A stretch of DNA of 64,000 bases from an uncultured Candidatus Melainabacteria bacterium (GCA_934757155.1 CAKVLI010000002.1:124001-188000); one strand, 5' to 3'; shown: positions 34,005 through 43,536, counted from the first letter of the stretch. Numbers and translations are program-made. The notes: generated by a model from the sequence alone, not told the origin.

Positions 34005-34808
34005 ATGTTAGAAAAAAGTGTTGAGTTTATAAAAAATAAAATCGGTAATTTTGAGCCTGAAATCGGGATTGTATTGGGTTCAGGTTTGGGCGAACTCGCT
34101 GATGAATATTGCGATATAGCAATTCCTTATGCCGAAATTCCGGGATTTGAAGCATCAACTGTCTCAGGTCACAAGAGCAGATTAGTGTTTGCCGAAATCA
34201 ACGGTAAAAAAGTAGTTATGATGCAGGGAAGATTTCATTTTTACGAAGGACATCCTATTCAAAAAGTTGTTTTCCCGATAAAAGTTATGAAAAAGCTCGG
34301 TGTTAAGACCGTAATTCTTACAAACGCAGCGGGCGGTGTAAATCCTGCGTTCAATCCGTCTGATTTAATGGTTATCACTGACCATATCAATCACATGAAC
34401 GTAAATCCGCTTATCGGACCGAATGACAACGAAATGGGCGAAAGATTCCCTGATATGAGCGAAGTTTACACTCTTCCGCTTATTGAATTAACGAAGAAAA
34501 CCGCATCAAAACTCGGCATTGATTTGCAAGAAGGTGTTTATATGGCATTCACAGGTCCTTCTTACGAAACTCCCGCTGAGGTTAAAATGGCAAGAGTTCT
34601 CGGAGCTGACGCGGTTGGAATGTCCACAGTTCCGGAAGCTATCACTGCAAGATGGGCAGGTATGCAAGTTTTGGGTCTGAGCTGTATTTGTAACTCAGCT
34701 GCAGGCGTAAGCACAGTTGCGCTATCTCACGCTGACGTTATTCATGCAGCTGGAGTTGCGAAAGACAGATTTAAAATTCTTATCAAAGAGGTTATAAAAG
34801 GTTTGTAA
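34005..34808 (+). CDS. punA: Purine-nucleoside phosphorylase
   Basis: 267 residues from the ATG at 34005, chosen because GGAG lies seven bases upstream; the TTG at 33993 overlaps that ribosome site. Motifs of the trimeric PNP family: 'GIVLGSGLGELA', 'VSGHKSRLVF', 'GRFHFYEGHP', 'LTNAAGGVNP' and 'VGMSTVPEAITARWAGM'. It splits inosine or guanosine with phosphate. Together with the pyrimidine phosphorylase at 16050 it gives full nucleoside salvage. It begins 33 bases after secA; rqcP overlaps its stop by one base. Confidence 0.95.
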   Translation: MLEKSVEFIKNKIGNFEPEIGIVLGSGLGELADEYCDIAIPYAEIPGFEASTVSGHKSRLVFAEINGKKVVMMQGRFHFYEGHPIQKVVFPIKVMKKLGVKTVILTNAAGGVNPAFNPSDLMVITDHINHMNVNPLIGPNDNEMGERFPDMSEVYTLPLIELTKKTASKLGIDLQEGVYMAFTGPSYETPAEVKMARVLGADAVGMSTVPEAITARWAGMQVLGLSCICNSAAGVSTVALSHADVIHAAGVAKDRFKILIKEVIKGL

Positions 34809-35053
34809 TGCGATTGGATAAGTTTTTAAAAGTATCGAGATTAATTAAGAGGAGAACTGTTGCGAATACGGTTTCTGAAATGGGACGAGTTCTTGTGAAC
34901 GGAAATCCGGCAAAGCCTGCAAAACAATTAAAAGTTGGCGACATCATAGAAATCGAGTATTCAAACAGAACAGAGAGAGCGGAAGTATTGATTATCCCGA
35001 CAGGGAATGTCAGCATACAAGAGGCTTCCACCCTATATAGGACAATAGAATAA
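34808..35053 (+). CDS. rqcP: S4-domain ribosome quality control protein RqcP
   Basis: 81 residues, essentially one S4 RNA-binding domain, opening 'MRLDKFLKVSRLIKRRTVAN', which closely resembles Bacillus YabO/RqcP. RqcP works with RqcH on stalled 50S subunits during alanine tailing. No rqcH is seen here, so the role is inferred from similarity; HslR is a less likely alternative because of the short length. Its start overlaps punA and its stop overlaps the DedA-like gene, each by one base, a translationally coupled run. Confidence 0.88.
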   Translation: MRLDKFLKVSRLIKRRTVANTVSEMGRVLVNGNPAKPAKQLKVGDIIEIEYSNRTERAEVLIIPTGNVSIQEASTLYRTIE

Positions 35054-35649
35054 TGCACGAGATTTTGGTAAGTATGAATAGCTGGTTTCAGCAAATGGGA
35101 GTTCAAGGATTGGCGATAAACTCCTGCGTTGAGAGTTTTTTCCTTGTGCCACCGCCGGACATATTGCTTATTGCAATGGATTTGGCAAAACCTGAAAAAG
35201 CAATGTATTATGCTTTCATTTGCACCTTAGCTTCCGCCATCGGCGGGGTTATCGGGTACTTAATCGGGTACTTTGGCGGACGTCCTGTTTTCAACTTTTT
35301 GTTCCGCAAACATCAGGACAAATTGGAATCAGTTGAAAAAATGTATCAGGAATACGGCTCTTTTGCGGTATTTTTCTCAGCTTTCACACCTATTCCTTAC
35401 AAAATATTCACAATCGCGAGCGGAATCTTGGAGATGAATTTTATAAAATTCTTTATCGCGAGTTTTCTCGGAAGAGGCGCGAGATTTTTCCTTGTGAGCC
35501 TCGTTTTGATGTTCTTCGGTGCTGCCGTAAAAAAATATCTTGAGCTTGTAATATTAGCGGTTACAATAGTTATAGTAATTTTCTGTATCATCGTCTATAA
35601 AAAGAGAAAATCTTTTATCAAAAAAGGAGAAAAAAGTGGGGATAATTAA
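35053..35649 (+). CDS. DedA/YqaA-type VTT-domain membrane protein
   Basis: 198 residues with four to five hydrophobic segments. It shows the VTT-domain pattern: 'NSCVESFFLVPPPDILLIAMDLAKP', a glycine-rich re-entrant 'GGVIGYLIGYFGGRPVF', 'FFSAFTPIPYKIFTIASGIL' and 'FIASFLGRGARFFLVS' with the conserved Arg. Such proteins are linked to flipping of undecaprenyl phosphate or phospholipids. The C-terminus is a Lys-rich tail. It overlaps both neighbours, so it belongs to the punA-rqcP-yjbQ run. Confidence 0.88.
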   Translation: MHEILVSMNSWFQQMGVQGLAINSCVESFFLVPPPDILLIAMDLAKPEKAMYYAFICTLASAIGGVIGYLIGYFGGRPVFNFLFRKHQDKLESVEKMYQEYGSFAVFFSAFTPIPYKIFTIASGILEMNFIKFFIASFLGRGARFFLVSLVLMFFGAAVKKYLELVILAVTIVIVIFCIIVYKKRKSFIKKGEKSGDN

Positions 35650-36052
35650 CGAAAAGTTCACTCTGCATACCGAAGGAAATAACGATATTATTGATATCAC
35701 AAAACATGTCCAGAACTGTGTTTACCAGCACGCTTTAAAAGACGGTTTGGTGTGTGTTTCAATCCAAGGAAGCACGTCTGCTGTCACCACTATTGAGTAT
35801 GAAAACGGGCTTATTGAGGACTTGAAAGAAGCGTTAGAAAGAATTGCACCGACTCATCAGGAATACCACCACGATGAGATTTGGCACGACGGAAACGGTT
35901 ACGCACACGTACGTTCAGCTCTTGTCGGAAGCTCTGTTTCAATCGCACTTGTGGGCGGGCTTTTGAACCTCGGAACTTGGCAGCAAATAGTGCTTTTAGA
36001 CTTTGATAACAAACCTCGTTCAAGAAGCGTAACTGTTCAAATCATATACTAA
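35636..36052 (+). CDS. yjbQ: YjbQ/UPF0047 family protein
   Basis: 138 residues, complete family length. Conserved motifs: 'VSIQGSTSAVTTIEYENGL', 'YHHDEIWHDGNGYAHVRSALVGSS' (split across His-rich positions) and 'LGTWQQIVLLDFDNKPRSRSV'. The conserved His/Asp residues form the metal/ligand pocket. A side thiamine phosphate synthase activity has been reported for the family; the true role is unsettled. The start is GTG 35636, with AAAGGAG six bases upstream, inside the preceding gene. Confidence 0.92.
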   Translation: MGIINEKFTLHTEGNNDIIDITKHVQNCVYQHALKDGLVCVSIQGSTSAVTTIEYENGLIEDLKEALERIAPTHQEYHHDEIWHDGNGYAHVRSALVGSSVSIALVGGLLNLGTWQQIVLLDFDNKPRSRSVTVQIIY

Positions 36053-36077
36053 GCTTTACGCGCAGGATAAAAAGTGT

Positions 36078-36083
36078 TAATAT
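36078..36083 (+). promoter_or_regulatory. -10 of bioD, leaderless
   Basis: TGT-TAATAT ends six bases before the ATG at 36090. No convincing -35 was found; the extended -10 may suffice. Confidence 0.55.
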
Positions 36084-36089
36084 TGTCCT

Positions 36090-36806
36090 ATGCTAAATCT
36101 TTATGTAACATCCGCAAACAGAGGTGACGGAAAGACGTTTCTTTCCGCGGGAATTGCTGCAACTATGCAGAGTTTGGGTTATACAACAAGTGTATATAAG
36201 CCTATTCAGACCGGCGGGCTGGAAATCAACGGTTTTATGCAATCACCTGATTTGACTTTTATAAAATCGATTGACCCGTATATCAACACACATTTTTCTT
36301 ATTTGTTTAAAGAAAAAACAGAACCGCTTGTTGCGTCAGAAATCGAAAACGACCCGATTGACTTGGATTTGATTTTTAACGAATACAGAAGAATTATCGT
36401 AAACTCAGATTGCACGGTTGTGGACGGTGACGGAGGGCTGTTGAGTCCGCTTGCTCAAGAAACTCAAACCGTGGATTTGATAAAAAGATTACAACTCCCG
36501 ACTTTGTATGTCGTGACCCCGAGAGAAGACGCGATTAATGACACTCTTTTGTCATTGTATGCGGCGGAAGAACAGGGAATTGATGTTCGCGGAGTTATCA
36601 TAAACAATATTGCAGAGGATTGCCCGAAAACAATGCTTACTGCGATTACAAGGGTAATTGAAGAGTATTCAAACACAACAATTTTAGGCTTGTTACCTCA
36701 TGTTAACGGGAAAATTGTTCCGGAAGATTTGATTACGGCAATTTTGAACGGGATTGATATTGAAAGTATTTTCAAAGTAAAAATTGAGAAACTGGAATTT
36801 TCGTAA
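36090..36806 (+). CDS. bioD: Dethiobiotin synthetase
   Basis: 238 residues. The P-loop reads 'VTSANRGDGKTFLSAGI' (usually T-D-T-x-V-G-K-T), followed by the BioD-specific 'VYKPIQTGG', 'VVDGDGGLLSPLA' and 'LPTLYVVTPREDAINDTLLS'. It closes the ureido ring of 7,8-diaminopelargonate with CO2 and ATP in biotin synthesis. The altered P-loop (N-R-G-D) is unusual. No other bio gene is nearby, so a related cobyrinate-type amidation role is a less likely alternative. rsmD overlaps its stop by one base. Confidence 0.82.
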   Translation: MLNLYVTSANRGDGKTFLSAGIAATMQSLGYTTSVYKPIQTGGLEINGFMQSPDLTFIKSIDPYINTHFSYLFKEKTEPLVASEIENDPIDLDLIFNEYRRIIVNSDCTVVDGDGGLLSPLAQETQTVDLIKRLQLPTLYVVTPREDAINDTLLSLYAAEEQGIDVRGVIINNIAEDCPKTMLTAITRVIEEYSNTTILGLLPHVNGKIVPEDLITAILNGIDIESIFKVKIEKLEFS

Positions 36807-37321
36807 TGCAGATTACCGGTGGAAATTATAAAGGGCGGAAAATAATCGCGCCGGACGAAAATATCACAAGACCGACACTTTCGAAGGTACGTATGGGTGT
36901 GTTTAACACCTTGTTTTCACTTATCGGTGATTTTGAAGGCAAAAGTTTTTTAGACCTTTTCGGCGGCTCCGGAATTATGGGATTAGAAGCACTATCCAGA
37001 GGTTTTGAAAGGGTCAAGGTTTTTGAAAAAAATCCAAAAGTTGCACAGATTTTGAGAAAAAACTATGAAACATTGGGCTTAAAACCTGATTTAAAAATCG
37101 GGGACAGTTTGAAATTGTTGAAACAAAATTCGGAGAATTTTGACGTTATTTATATTGATCCGCCTTACAAAAGCGGAATCTATGAAGAAATAATCTCTAT
37201 GATTGACGGAGACGCGCTGATTATCGCCGAACACTCCGAAGATATCGCGCCGACAAACGTTACCTTCATTAAAGAAAAAAACTATGGCGGGAAAAGAGTT
37301 TCGTTTTTTAGACTTCAATAG
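36806..37321 (+). CDS. rsmD: 16S rRNA (guanine966-N2)-methyltransferase RsmD
   Basis: 171 residues. It begins 'MQITGGNYKGRKI', then 'TRPTLSKVRMGVFNTL' (the family's T-R-P-T), SAM motif I 'FLDLFGGSGIMGLEALSRG' and the catalytic 'VIYIDPPYKSGIYEE' (D-P-P-Y). It methylates G966 of 16S rRNA during 30S assembly. It overlaps bioD by one base and is followed by a repeat island. Confidence 0.95.
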   Translation: MQITGGNYKGRKIIAPDENITRPTLSKVRMGVFNTLFSLIGDFEGKSFLDLFGGSGIMGLEALSRGFERVKVFEKNPKVAQILRKNYETLGLKPDLKIGDSLKLLKQNSENFDVIYIDPPYKSGIYEEIISMIDGDALIIAEHSEDIAPTNVTFIKEKNYGGKRVSFFRLQ

Positions 37322-37626
37322 TTTGTCCTCTCTCCCAGGGAGAGAGTTAGAGAGAGGGGTTGGTTGTTAATTTTGTAGTTCAATATCAAGTCCTTGCGAT
37401 CCTTCGCATTCGCTCAGGATGACGGAATATTTTGTCATTCTGAGGCTTTAGCCGAAGAATCGCAGGGTAAAGCGAATATCAACCCTCACCCGACACTACG
37501 TGTCACCCTCTCCCCCAGAGAGGGTAGACAATTTGACATTCTTGGTCACTTATTCACTTAGTCACCTGATCACTCAAACATGCCAAGCTAGTAATCACGA
37601 CCAAACAACCCAATACATTTACCCCA
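37322..37626. repeat. Mosaic intergenic repeat island
   Basis: Contains 'ctctctcccagggagagag', 'ccttgcgatccttcgcattcgctcagg', 'cattctgaggctttagccgaag', 'cccacacc' type, 'ttggtcacttattcacttagtcacc' and 'aatacatttacccc' units. The final module abuts the gpmI -35. Confidence 0.75.
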
Positions 37627-37655
37627 TTGACTTTCGGCTGTGTTTGTCTTAAAAT
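37627..37655 (+). promoter_or_regulatory. Promoter of gpmI
   Basis: TTGACT (37627-37632), 17-base spacer, TAAAAT (37650-37655). Close to the sigma-70 consensus; GGAGGAG precedes the ATG at 37677. Confidence 0.75.
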
Positions 37656-37676
37656 CATAGGCTGGAGGAGATAGTT

Positions 37677-39215
37677 ATGACAAATAGAGTTTTATTATGT
37701 ATAATGGACGGTTGGGGTATTTCTACCGGCTCAGAAAAGTATGATGCCACAAAGCTTTCACACCCTGTTAACGTTCCAAAATTAATTAAAGAAGAAGCGT
37801 CTACAGTTATTCATGCAGACGGAGAATACGTAGGTCTTCCTGCAGGACAAATGGGCAACAGTGAAGTCGGTCACCTTAACCTTGGTGCCGGAAGAATTGT
37901 TTACCAAGATTTGTCAAAAATCAATAACGCTATCAAAGACGGTTCTTTCTTTAAAAACGAAAAATTCTTGGAAGCAATCGAACACGCTAAAAAGAACAAT
38001 TCCGCACTTCATATCTACGGACTTGTTTCAACCGGCGGTGTTCACTCTTCTTTAGACCACCTATTGGCTTTAATCCAATTAGCTGCAAAAGAAGGTTTGA
38101 CAAAAGTTTATGTACACGCATTCTTGGACGGAAGAGATACTCCTCCGGCAAGCGCTTGCACATACTTACAAATTGTTGAAGACGAGCTTAAGAAACACAA
38201 CTTCCCGCCTATCGCATCCGTAATCGGCAGATACTACATTATGGACAGAGATAACCGTTGGGATAGAGTTGAAAAAGGTTACGATTGCTTGCTATTGGGC
38301 GAAGGTAACAAAGCCGCTTCCGCAGTTGAAGGTGTTAAAAAGTCTTACGACGAAGGTGTTACTGACGAATTTGTATTACCAATCGTAGTAGGTAGCGATG
38401 AAGAAATAAAAGAAAGCAGAATTCATGACAACGATGCAATAATTTTCTTCAACTACAGACCGGACAGAGCAAGAGAAATCACCAAAGCTATTAATTTCAA
38501 AGACTTTGACGGATTTGCAAGAAAGAAAGTTCTCTCAAACATCTACTACTGCACAATGACAAGCTACGAAGCAACTTTCACATTCCCTGTTGCGTTCCCT
38601 AAAACTATGCTTGTAAACATTTTAGGCGATGTTTTGGAAGATAACGGAATTAACCAATTCAGAACAGCGGAAACCGAAAAATACGCTCACGTAACCTTCT
38701 TCTTTAACGGCGGTATTGATGAACCTAAACCGCACGAAACAAGAAAACTCGTTGCATCACCAAAAGTTCCGACTTACGATATGCAGCCTGAAATGAGCGC
38801 ACCGGAAGTCTGCGAAAATGTTTTGAGCGCAATCGAAAACAAAGACTACGGATTCATTCTGGTGAACTTTGCTAACCCTGATATGGTTGGTCACACAGGT
38901 GTAATCGAAGCCGCAACAAAGGCTTGCAAAGTCGTTGACGAATGTGTAGGTAAAATTGCTGACAAATGTAAGCAATACGGAGTAACAATGCTTCTGACCG
39001 CTGACCACGGAAACGCTGAAGTTATGGTTGATGAAAAGACCGGCAAACCGCAAACGGCGCACACAACAAACGAAGTTCCGTTTGTTGTAATCAATCCGCC
39101 TTATCCTGTTGAATTGAAACAAGACGGAGCGTTATGCAATGTTGCACCGACCGTTCTTCAATTGATGGGTATTAAACAACCGGCAGAAATGAACTGCGAA
39201 AGCTTGATTAAATAG
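37677..39215 (+). CDS. gpmI: 2,3-bisphosphoglycerate-independent phosphoglycerate mutase
   Basis: 512 residues, full length. The metal-binding 'LCIMDGWG' start and the nucleophile Ser in 'GNSEVGHLNLGAGR' (about 62) are present, followed by 'HAFLDGRDTPP', 'GRYYIMDRD', 'NYRPDRAREI' and the second metal cluster 'LLTADHGNAE'. It interconverts 3- and 2-phosphoglycerate with two Mn2+. It is a monocistronic gene with its own sigma-70 promoter and a terminator hairpin 9 bases after the stop. Confidence 0.97.
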   Translation: MTNRVLLCIMDGWGISTGSEKYDATKLSHPVNVPKLIKEEASTVIHADGEYVGLPAGQMGNSEVGHLNLGAGRIVYQDLSKINNAIKDGSFFKNEKFLEAIEHAKKNNSALHIYGLVSTGGVHSSLDHLLALIQLAAKEGLTKVYVHAFLDGRDTPPASACTYLQIVEDELKKHNFPPIASVIGRYYIMDRDNRWDRVEKGYDCLLLGEGNKAASAVEGVKKSYDEGVTDEFVLPIVVGSDEEIKESRIHDNDAIIFFNYRPDRAREITKAINFKDFDGFARKKVLSNIYYCTMTSYEATFTFPVAFPKTMLVNILGDVLEDNGINQFRTAETEKYAHVTFFFNGGIDEPKPHETRKLVASPKVPTYDMQPEMSAPEVCENVLSAIENKDYGFILVNFANPDMVGHTGVIEAATKACKVVDECVGKIADKCKQYGVTMLLTADHGNAEVMVDEKTGKPQTAHTTNEVPFVVINPPYPVELKQDGALCNVAPTVLQLMGIKQPAEMNCESLIK

Positions 39216-39223
39216 AAGTTTGT

Positions 39224-39254
39224 GGTGCGCAGAACTTGCGCACCCTACTTTTTT
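39224..39254 (+). terminator. Terminator of gpmI
   Basis: GGTGCGCA-GAACT-TGCGCACC followed by CTAC and six T. The same 'ggtgcgcaa..tgcgcaccctac' hairpin occurs without the T-run at 49981 and 52975, so this terminator may derive from a dispersed repeat. Confidence 0.75.
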
Positions 39255-39276
39255 ATAAACACAAAGAGAGAGTAAA

Positions 39277-42270
39277 ATGACCGAACAAAAAGATGTAAAA
39301 GCCTTAAACATAGACTTATCGCTCAAAAAAAATAATGTTGATGAATTTTTCTATAACCTGAGCGAAAACCCTGACGGATTCAAAAATAAAGATTTTCGCT
39401 ACACTTTGAGCTTAATCTATCAACTTGTGGAAGATGAATTTGAAGGAATTTTCCTTTCACCAAATTCACCGGTCAGAAACACAGATTTCTTTTTGATTAA
39501 CGACCACGGAAATTTGTCCTTCTTCGTCACTCCGACGAACAATTTTCAGTTTTATCTGAAATCAAAAGGTTCTATGTTTAGATTTACTCCAAAAGAAGTC
39601 AACGGACAAATCGGTTATGTAATGCCTCTTGACTTAGTTTTAGACTATTTTGGCGGGTTTGGTGAAATCGTTGATTTTTCGGCACTCACTCAAACTTTTG
39701 CGTATTTCAACAAACTTACGCACTTTGCGATGAAGTTAATTGAAAAACTTTATTTCATCCCGACCGTAAAACGTCGTGAAGCTCCGGGCGGCGGTGCGTT
39801 CAGAATCGTGTATGAGCCGATTGTTTCAAATAAAGAATCTGCAAAAATTATAAACGAATTAGAAAAAAACGTTCCGGAGAACTTGTTCATACAAGGCGAA
39901 AGACCGAAAAATTTTGTCGAAAACTTTATTCGTGAATACCTAAACTACCTCGTATACAAGTTTTTAGGCATAAAAGCATATCGTTTCAAAGATATCAAGT
40001 CCGGTCATTATATGATAAAAGACCTTGAACAAAGATGTCTATTGAAAGGCAAGGATGTTGCCGAAAACTTTGCTCAATGGTTTGATGAGCTTTATCTCGG
40101 CAAATACGACCTTATTCCGTATTTCAAGGTTAACAAGATTGCTGATGATAAGTTTGAGTTAAAAATCCATATCAAAAACAGAAATACAAACGAAACAATC
40201 TTGATTGATGATTTGTACCACAAAGACAAAATCTGGGATTTGGACACGGAAGATATCGGAAAAATCGTTGAAAAACAATTGAATTACGCACTTCGTTATA
40301 TGCCGGAATTGGAAACTTTATTTGAGGACGAAGAACAACTTTCTCTCGTTATGAACCTGAACGAAGTATACAAGCTCATTGCGCAAACTTCATACTACTT
40401 ACAAAAAGCGCAAATTGAGGTTATTCTTCCGGAAGAATTGACTAATATCATTATTCCGAGAGCATCAATTAACGCGAAAGTCAAAGCTTCTCGCTCGGAC
40501 GACTTGATGGAAATCTTCGACACCGTTTCAACAGGCTCTATTTCGCTGGACGATATACTGGAATTCTCATACGAAGTCGCTCTTGGCGATGAAAAGATTT
40601 CTTTAGAAGAGTTTAACAAATTATTGAATGAAAGCGACGGATTAATCCAATACAATGGCAAATATATCCTTGTCGACAAGTCCGAAGGTAAAAAGCTTTA
40701 CGAACAAATTGCAAACGCAAATCACAAGAAGATGACCAGACTTGAACTCATCCACGCGTCAATGTCAGGTCAACTCCAAAACTATGATTTCAACTACGAT
40801 GACGCTTATGCAAATGTTATCAAAGACTTTGCAAAACCGGTCGAAGTCGATGAGCCAAAGGACTTAAAGGGCGAACTCAGACCTTATCAAAAAACTGGTT
40901 TGAAGTGGCTTTGGACAAACGTTTCAAAAGGTTTTGGCTGCTGCATGGCTGATGACATGGGACTTGGAAAAACTATTCAAGTAATAAGTCTTATCCTGAA
41001 ACTGAAGGAAGAGAACAAGCTAAAAAACCCCGTTTTGGTCATTTGTCCGACCACACTTATGGGTAACTGGATGAAAGAGCTTCAACTCTTCGCACCATCA
41101 CTTAAAGTTGCGACCTACCACGGTTTGGACCGTAAGCTTGATATGAATAACGACGTTATTCTCACAACCTACGCGATTATGAGAATTGATGTCGAAGAGA
41201 TGAAAAAGAATAATTGGGGAATGATTGTTGTAGATGAAGCTCAAAACATCAAAAACCCTGACACAGCTCAAACTCTTGCTATCAAAGCTTTGAAATCTGA
41301 TATCAAGATAGCAATGACAGGTACTCCGGTCGAAAACAGACTGACCGAGTTGTGGAGTATTTTTGATTTCATCAACAAAGGTTACTTAGGCTCAATGAAA
41401 GAGTTTCAAAAGAGTTACGCGATACCGATTGAAAGATTTAAAGAAAAATCCAGAGCTTCAAAATTAAAACTTTCTGTATCTCCGTTCGTCTTAAGACGTG
41501 TAAAAACAGATAAGACCGTTATTTCAGACCTTCCTGACAAAATGGTTATGAATGATTATTGCTATCTTGCAAAATCTCAAGCAATTTTATACGAAAAAAC
41601 TCTGAACGAAATGATGGAGAAAATCAGCGGATTTACAGGTGTAAACAGACGCGGGAACATCTTCAAACTCATCACTGCGCTTAAACAAATCTGTAACCAC
41701 CCTTACCAATTCCTAAAAAGTGGCGGAACTTCTAAAGATTTGTCCGGAAAAGCCGAAAAGTGCGTTGATTTGGTTCAAAGTATTATTGATAACAACGAAA
41801 AAACACTTATATTCACACAATATAAAGAAATGGGCGATCTGTTGGCAAAAATTATAGCAGAAGAATGTGCAACGGAGCCATCCTTCTTCCACGGCTCATT
41901 AACCGTACCGCAAAGAGAAAATCTGATTGAAGATTTCCAAACAAACGACGACAGAAAAGTTATGATACTTTCTCTGAAAGCCGGCGGAACAGGTTTGAAC
42001 CTGACTAGCGCGACTAACGTTATTCACTACGATTTGTGGTGGAATCCGGCGGTGGAAGAGCAAGCAACCGACCGTACTTACCGTATCGGTCAGGACAGAA
42101 ATGTTATGGTTCACAGGCTAATCACCCTCGGAACATTTGAAGAAAAAATTGATGAAATGCTAAAATCTAAGAAAGAACTCGCAGACTTAGCTGTTTACGA
42201 AGGCGAAAAGATTATTACAGAACTCACAGACGAGGAAATCTACGAAATCTTCTCGCTCTCCGGAATCTAA
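39277..42270 (+). CDS. SNF2-family DNA helicase/translocase
   Basis: 997 residues. The N-terminal 530 residues are poorly conserved and helical. The SNF2 core follows: 'LRPYQKTGLKWLW', Walker A 'ADDMGLGKTIQVISLI', 'MIVVDEAQNIKNP' (DEAQ form of motif II), 'MTGTPVENRLTELWSIF', then lobe 2 'FTQYKEMGDLL', 'SLKAGGTGLNLTSATNVIHYD' and 'RTYRIGQDRNVMVHRLI'. Such ATPases move along double-stranded DNA or remodel protein-DNA complexes. The bacterial RapA is ruled out by layout. No restriction or defence gene is adjacent, so a housekeeping role is as likely as defence. The histidine kinase follows directly. Confidence 0.9.
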   Translation: MTEQKDVKALNIDLSLKKNNVDEFFYNLSENPDGFKNKDFRYTLSLIYQLVEDEFEGIFLSPNSPVRNTDFFLINDHGNLSFFVTPTNNFQFYLKSKGSMFRFTPKEVNGQIGYVMPLDLVLDYFGGFGEIVDFSALTQTFAYFNKLTHFAMKLIEKLYFIPTVKRREAPGGGAFRIVYEPIVSNKESAKIINELEKNVPENLFIQGERPKNFVENFIREYLNYLVYKFLGIKAYRFKDIKSGHYMIKDLEQRCLLKGKDVAENFAQWFDELYLGKYDLIPYFKVNKIADDKFELKIHIKNRNTNETILIDDLYHKDKIWDLDTEDIGKIVEKQLNYALRYMPELETLFEDEEQLSLVMNLNEVYKLIAQTSYYLQKAQIEVILPEELTNIIIPRASINAKVKASRSDDLMEIFDTVSTGSISLDDILEFSYEVALGDEKISLEEFNKLLNESDGLIQYNGKYILVDKSEGKKLYEQIANANHKKMTRLELIHASMSGQLQNYDFNYDDAYANVIKDFAKPVEVDEPKDLKGELRPYQKTGLKWLWTNVSKGFGCCMADDMGLGKTIQVISLILKLKEENKLKNPVLVICPTTLMGNWMKELQLFAPSLKVATYHGLDRKLDMNNDVILTTYAIMRIDVEEMKKNNWGMIVVDEAQNIKNPDTAQTLAIKALKSDIKIAMTGTPVENRLTELWSIFDFINKGYLGSMKEFQKSYAIPIERFKEKSRASKLKLSVSPFVLRRVKTDKTVISDLPDKMVMNDYCYLAKSQAILYEKTLNEMMEKISGFTGVNRRGNIFKLITALKQICNHPYQFLKSGGTSKDLSGKAEKCVDLVQSIIDNNEKTLIFTQYKEMGDLLAKIIAEECATEPSFFHGSLTVPQRENLIEDFQTNDDRKVMILSLKAGGTGLNLTSATNVIHYDLWWNPAVEEQATDRTYRIGQDRNVMVHRLITLGTFEEKIDEMLKSKKELADLAVYEGEKIITELTDEEIYEIFSLSGI

Positions 42271-42285
42271 AATGGGGAAATGTTT

Positions 42286-43536
42286 ATGGAATCTTTTATC
42301 AAAACTATACCTGAATTGTTTGAAATCAATCTCAAAACGGATAAAAACGGTTCAACCGTGTTTCAAAAGCTGGAGAAGGTTATCAGCTTTGATGAAGGTT
42401 TTATCTATTTCGTAAACCCTGATAGTTTACAGTTGAAATATTCTTTCAAACAGCATAATAACTACCAAATTAACGAAATTTTCCCGCTTGAGGCAAAGCT
42501 CAAAAAAAGCGTTTTTTCAAAAACCGGTGAGATTTTATCCGCTAATTCAGAGTTTCTGAAAGCAGTAGGACTTTCTGTATTGAAGAAAAAGTCCTATATT
42601 CTGGCAAAAATCTCCATTCGCTCAACAGTTTTCGGAGTAATTCTCCTTGCTAAAAAAGAAGCGGATTTTTACAAAAACGAAGATTTGGAAAAACTTAATG
42701 CTGCTGCCTCAATCCTTTCGTACGTACTAAAGGATTTGGAACTGTCAAATGTGTTCAAAATGCAACTAAAGGCTCTAAAAGACGGACTTTGGGAAAAACA
42801 CGAAGCCTACAGAACAATCAAAGAGCAAAATCAAAAAATTCTGGAAGCCGACAAGGTCAAAAACGAGTTTTTAGCAAATATTTCGCACGAACTAAGAACT
42901 CCGCTTAACTCAATTCTCGGTTTTTCTGATATTCTGGGCGCGCAGCTCTACGGGAACCTTAACAGCAAACAGGAAGAATACGTAAATGATATCAAAATCT
43001 CTGCAACGCACCTTCTCGGGATGATTAACGAGGTTCTTGATATGTCAAAAATTGAAGCTAACGCGATGAAAATCGTTAAAAGCACCTTCCCGATTGCTCG
43101 CGCGGTAGAAGAGGTTTCAAATATTGTTGCGCCACTTGCTGACAAGAAAAAAATCACGATTAATAAACAATATTCAGCAGATTTCGAAGTCTATGCCGAT
43201 TATCAAAAAATTCAACAAATCTTATATAATTTGGTAAGCAACGCAATAAAATTCACTCCGGAAAACGGACAAGTCGATATTCTCGCTATTCTTAACAACG
43301 ACTGCTTTAAGCTCGTTGTCCACGATACAGGAATCGGAATAGACGAAAAATACCACGGCAAGATTTTTGCAAAATTCGTCCAACTTGATAGTGCTTACAC
43401 GAAAAAAGAAAGCTCTACCGGACTTGGCTTAACCATCACTAAAGAACTCGTCGAACTCCACGGGGGAAAAATTTCCCTCATAAGCGAAGTGAACAATGGC
43501 TCGACCTTTATTGTCGAAATTCCAACCGTTTCCTAA
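42286..43536 (+). CDS. Soluble GAF-type sensor histidine kinase
   Basis: About 416 residues, no membrane segment. An N-terminal GAF-like sensor (about 10-150) is followed by a coiled linker, HisKA with 'LANISHELRTPLNSILGFSD' (phospho-His near residue 200), and HATPase with N box 'LYNLVSNAIKFTPENG', G1 'DTGIGIDEKYHG' and G2 'STGLGLTITKEL'. ATG 42286 is preferred over 42280, because GGGG lies eight bases before it. No response regulator is adjacent. RpaB at 49121 is the only one in the window, but pairing is not shown. Convergent overlap of 4 bases with ispF. Confidence 0.9.
   Translation: MESFIKTIPELFEINLKTDKNGSTVFQKLEKVISFDEGFIYFVNPDSLQLKYSFKQHNNYQINEIFPLEAKLKKSVFSKTGEILSANSEFLKAVGLSVLKKKSYILAKISIRSTVFGVILLAKKEADFYKNEDLEKLNAAASILSYVLKDLELSNVFKMQLKALKDGLWEKHEAYRTIKEQNQKILEADKVKNEFLANISHELRTPLNSILGFSDILGAQLYGNLNSKQEEYVNDIKISATHLLGMINEVLDMSKIEANAMKIVKSTFPIARAVEEVSNIVAPLADKKKITINKQYSADFEVYADYQKIQQILYNLVSNAIKFTPENGQVDILAILNNDCFKLVVHDTGIGIDEKYHGKIFAKFVQLDSAYTKKESSTGLGLTITKELVELHGGKISLISEVNNGSTFIVEIPTVS

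Noticed and set aside
39277..42270. SNF2 protein as part of a defence system
   Set aside because: Neighbours are gpmI, a histidine kinase and ispF; no nuclease, methylase or phospholipase gene is adjacent, so there is no support for a DISARM- or restriction-type locus.
42286..43536. Histidine kinase as the RpaB partner NblS/Hik33
   Set aside because: NblS is membrane-bound with HAMP and PAS domains; this protein is soluble with a GAF-like sensor and lies 6 kb away.
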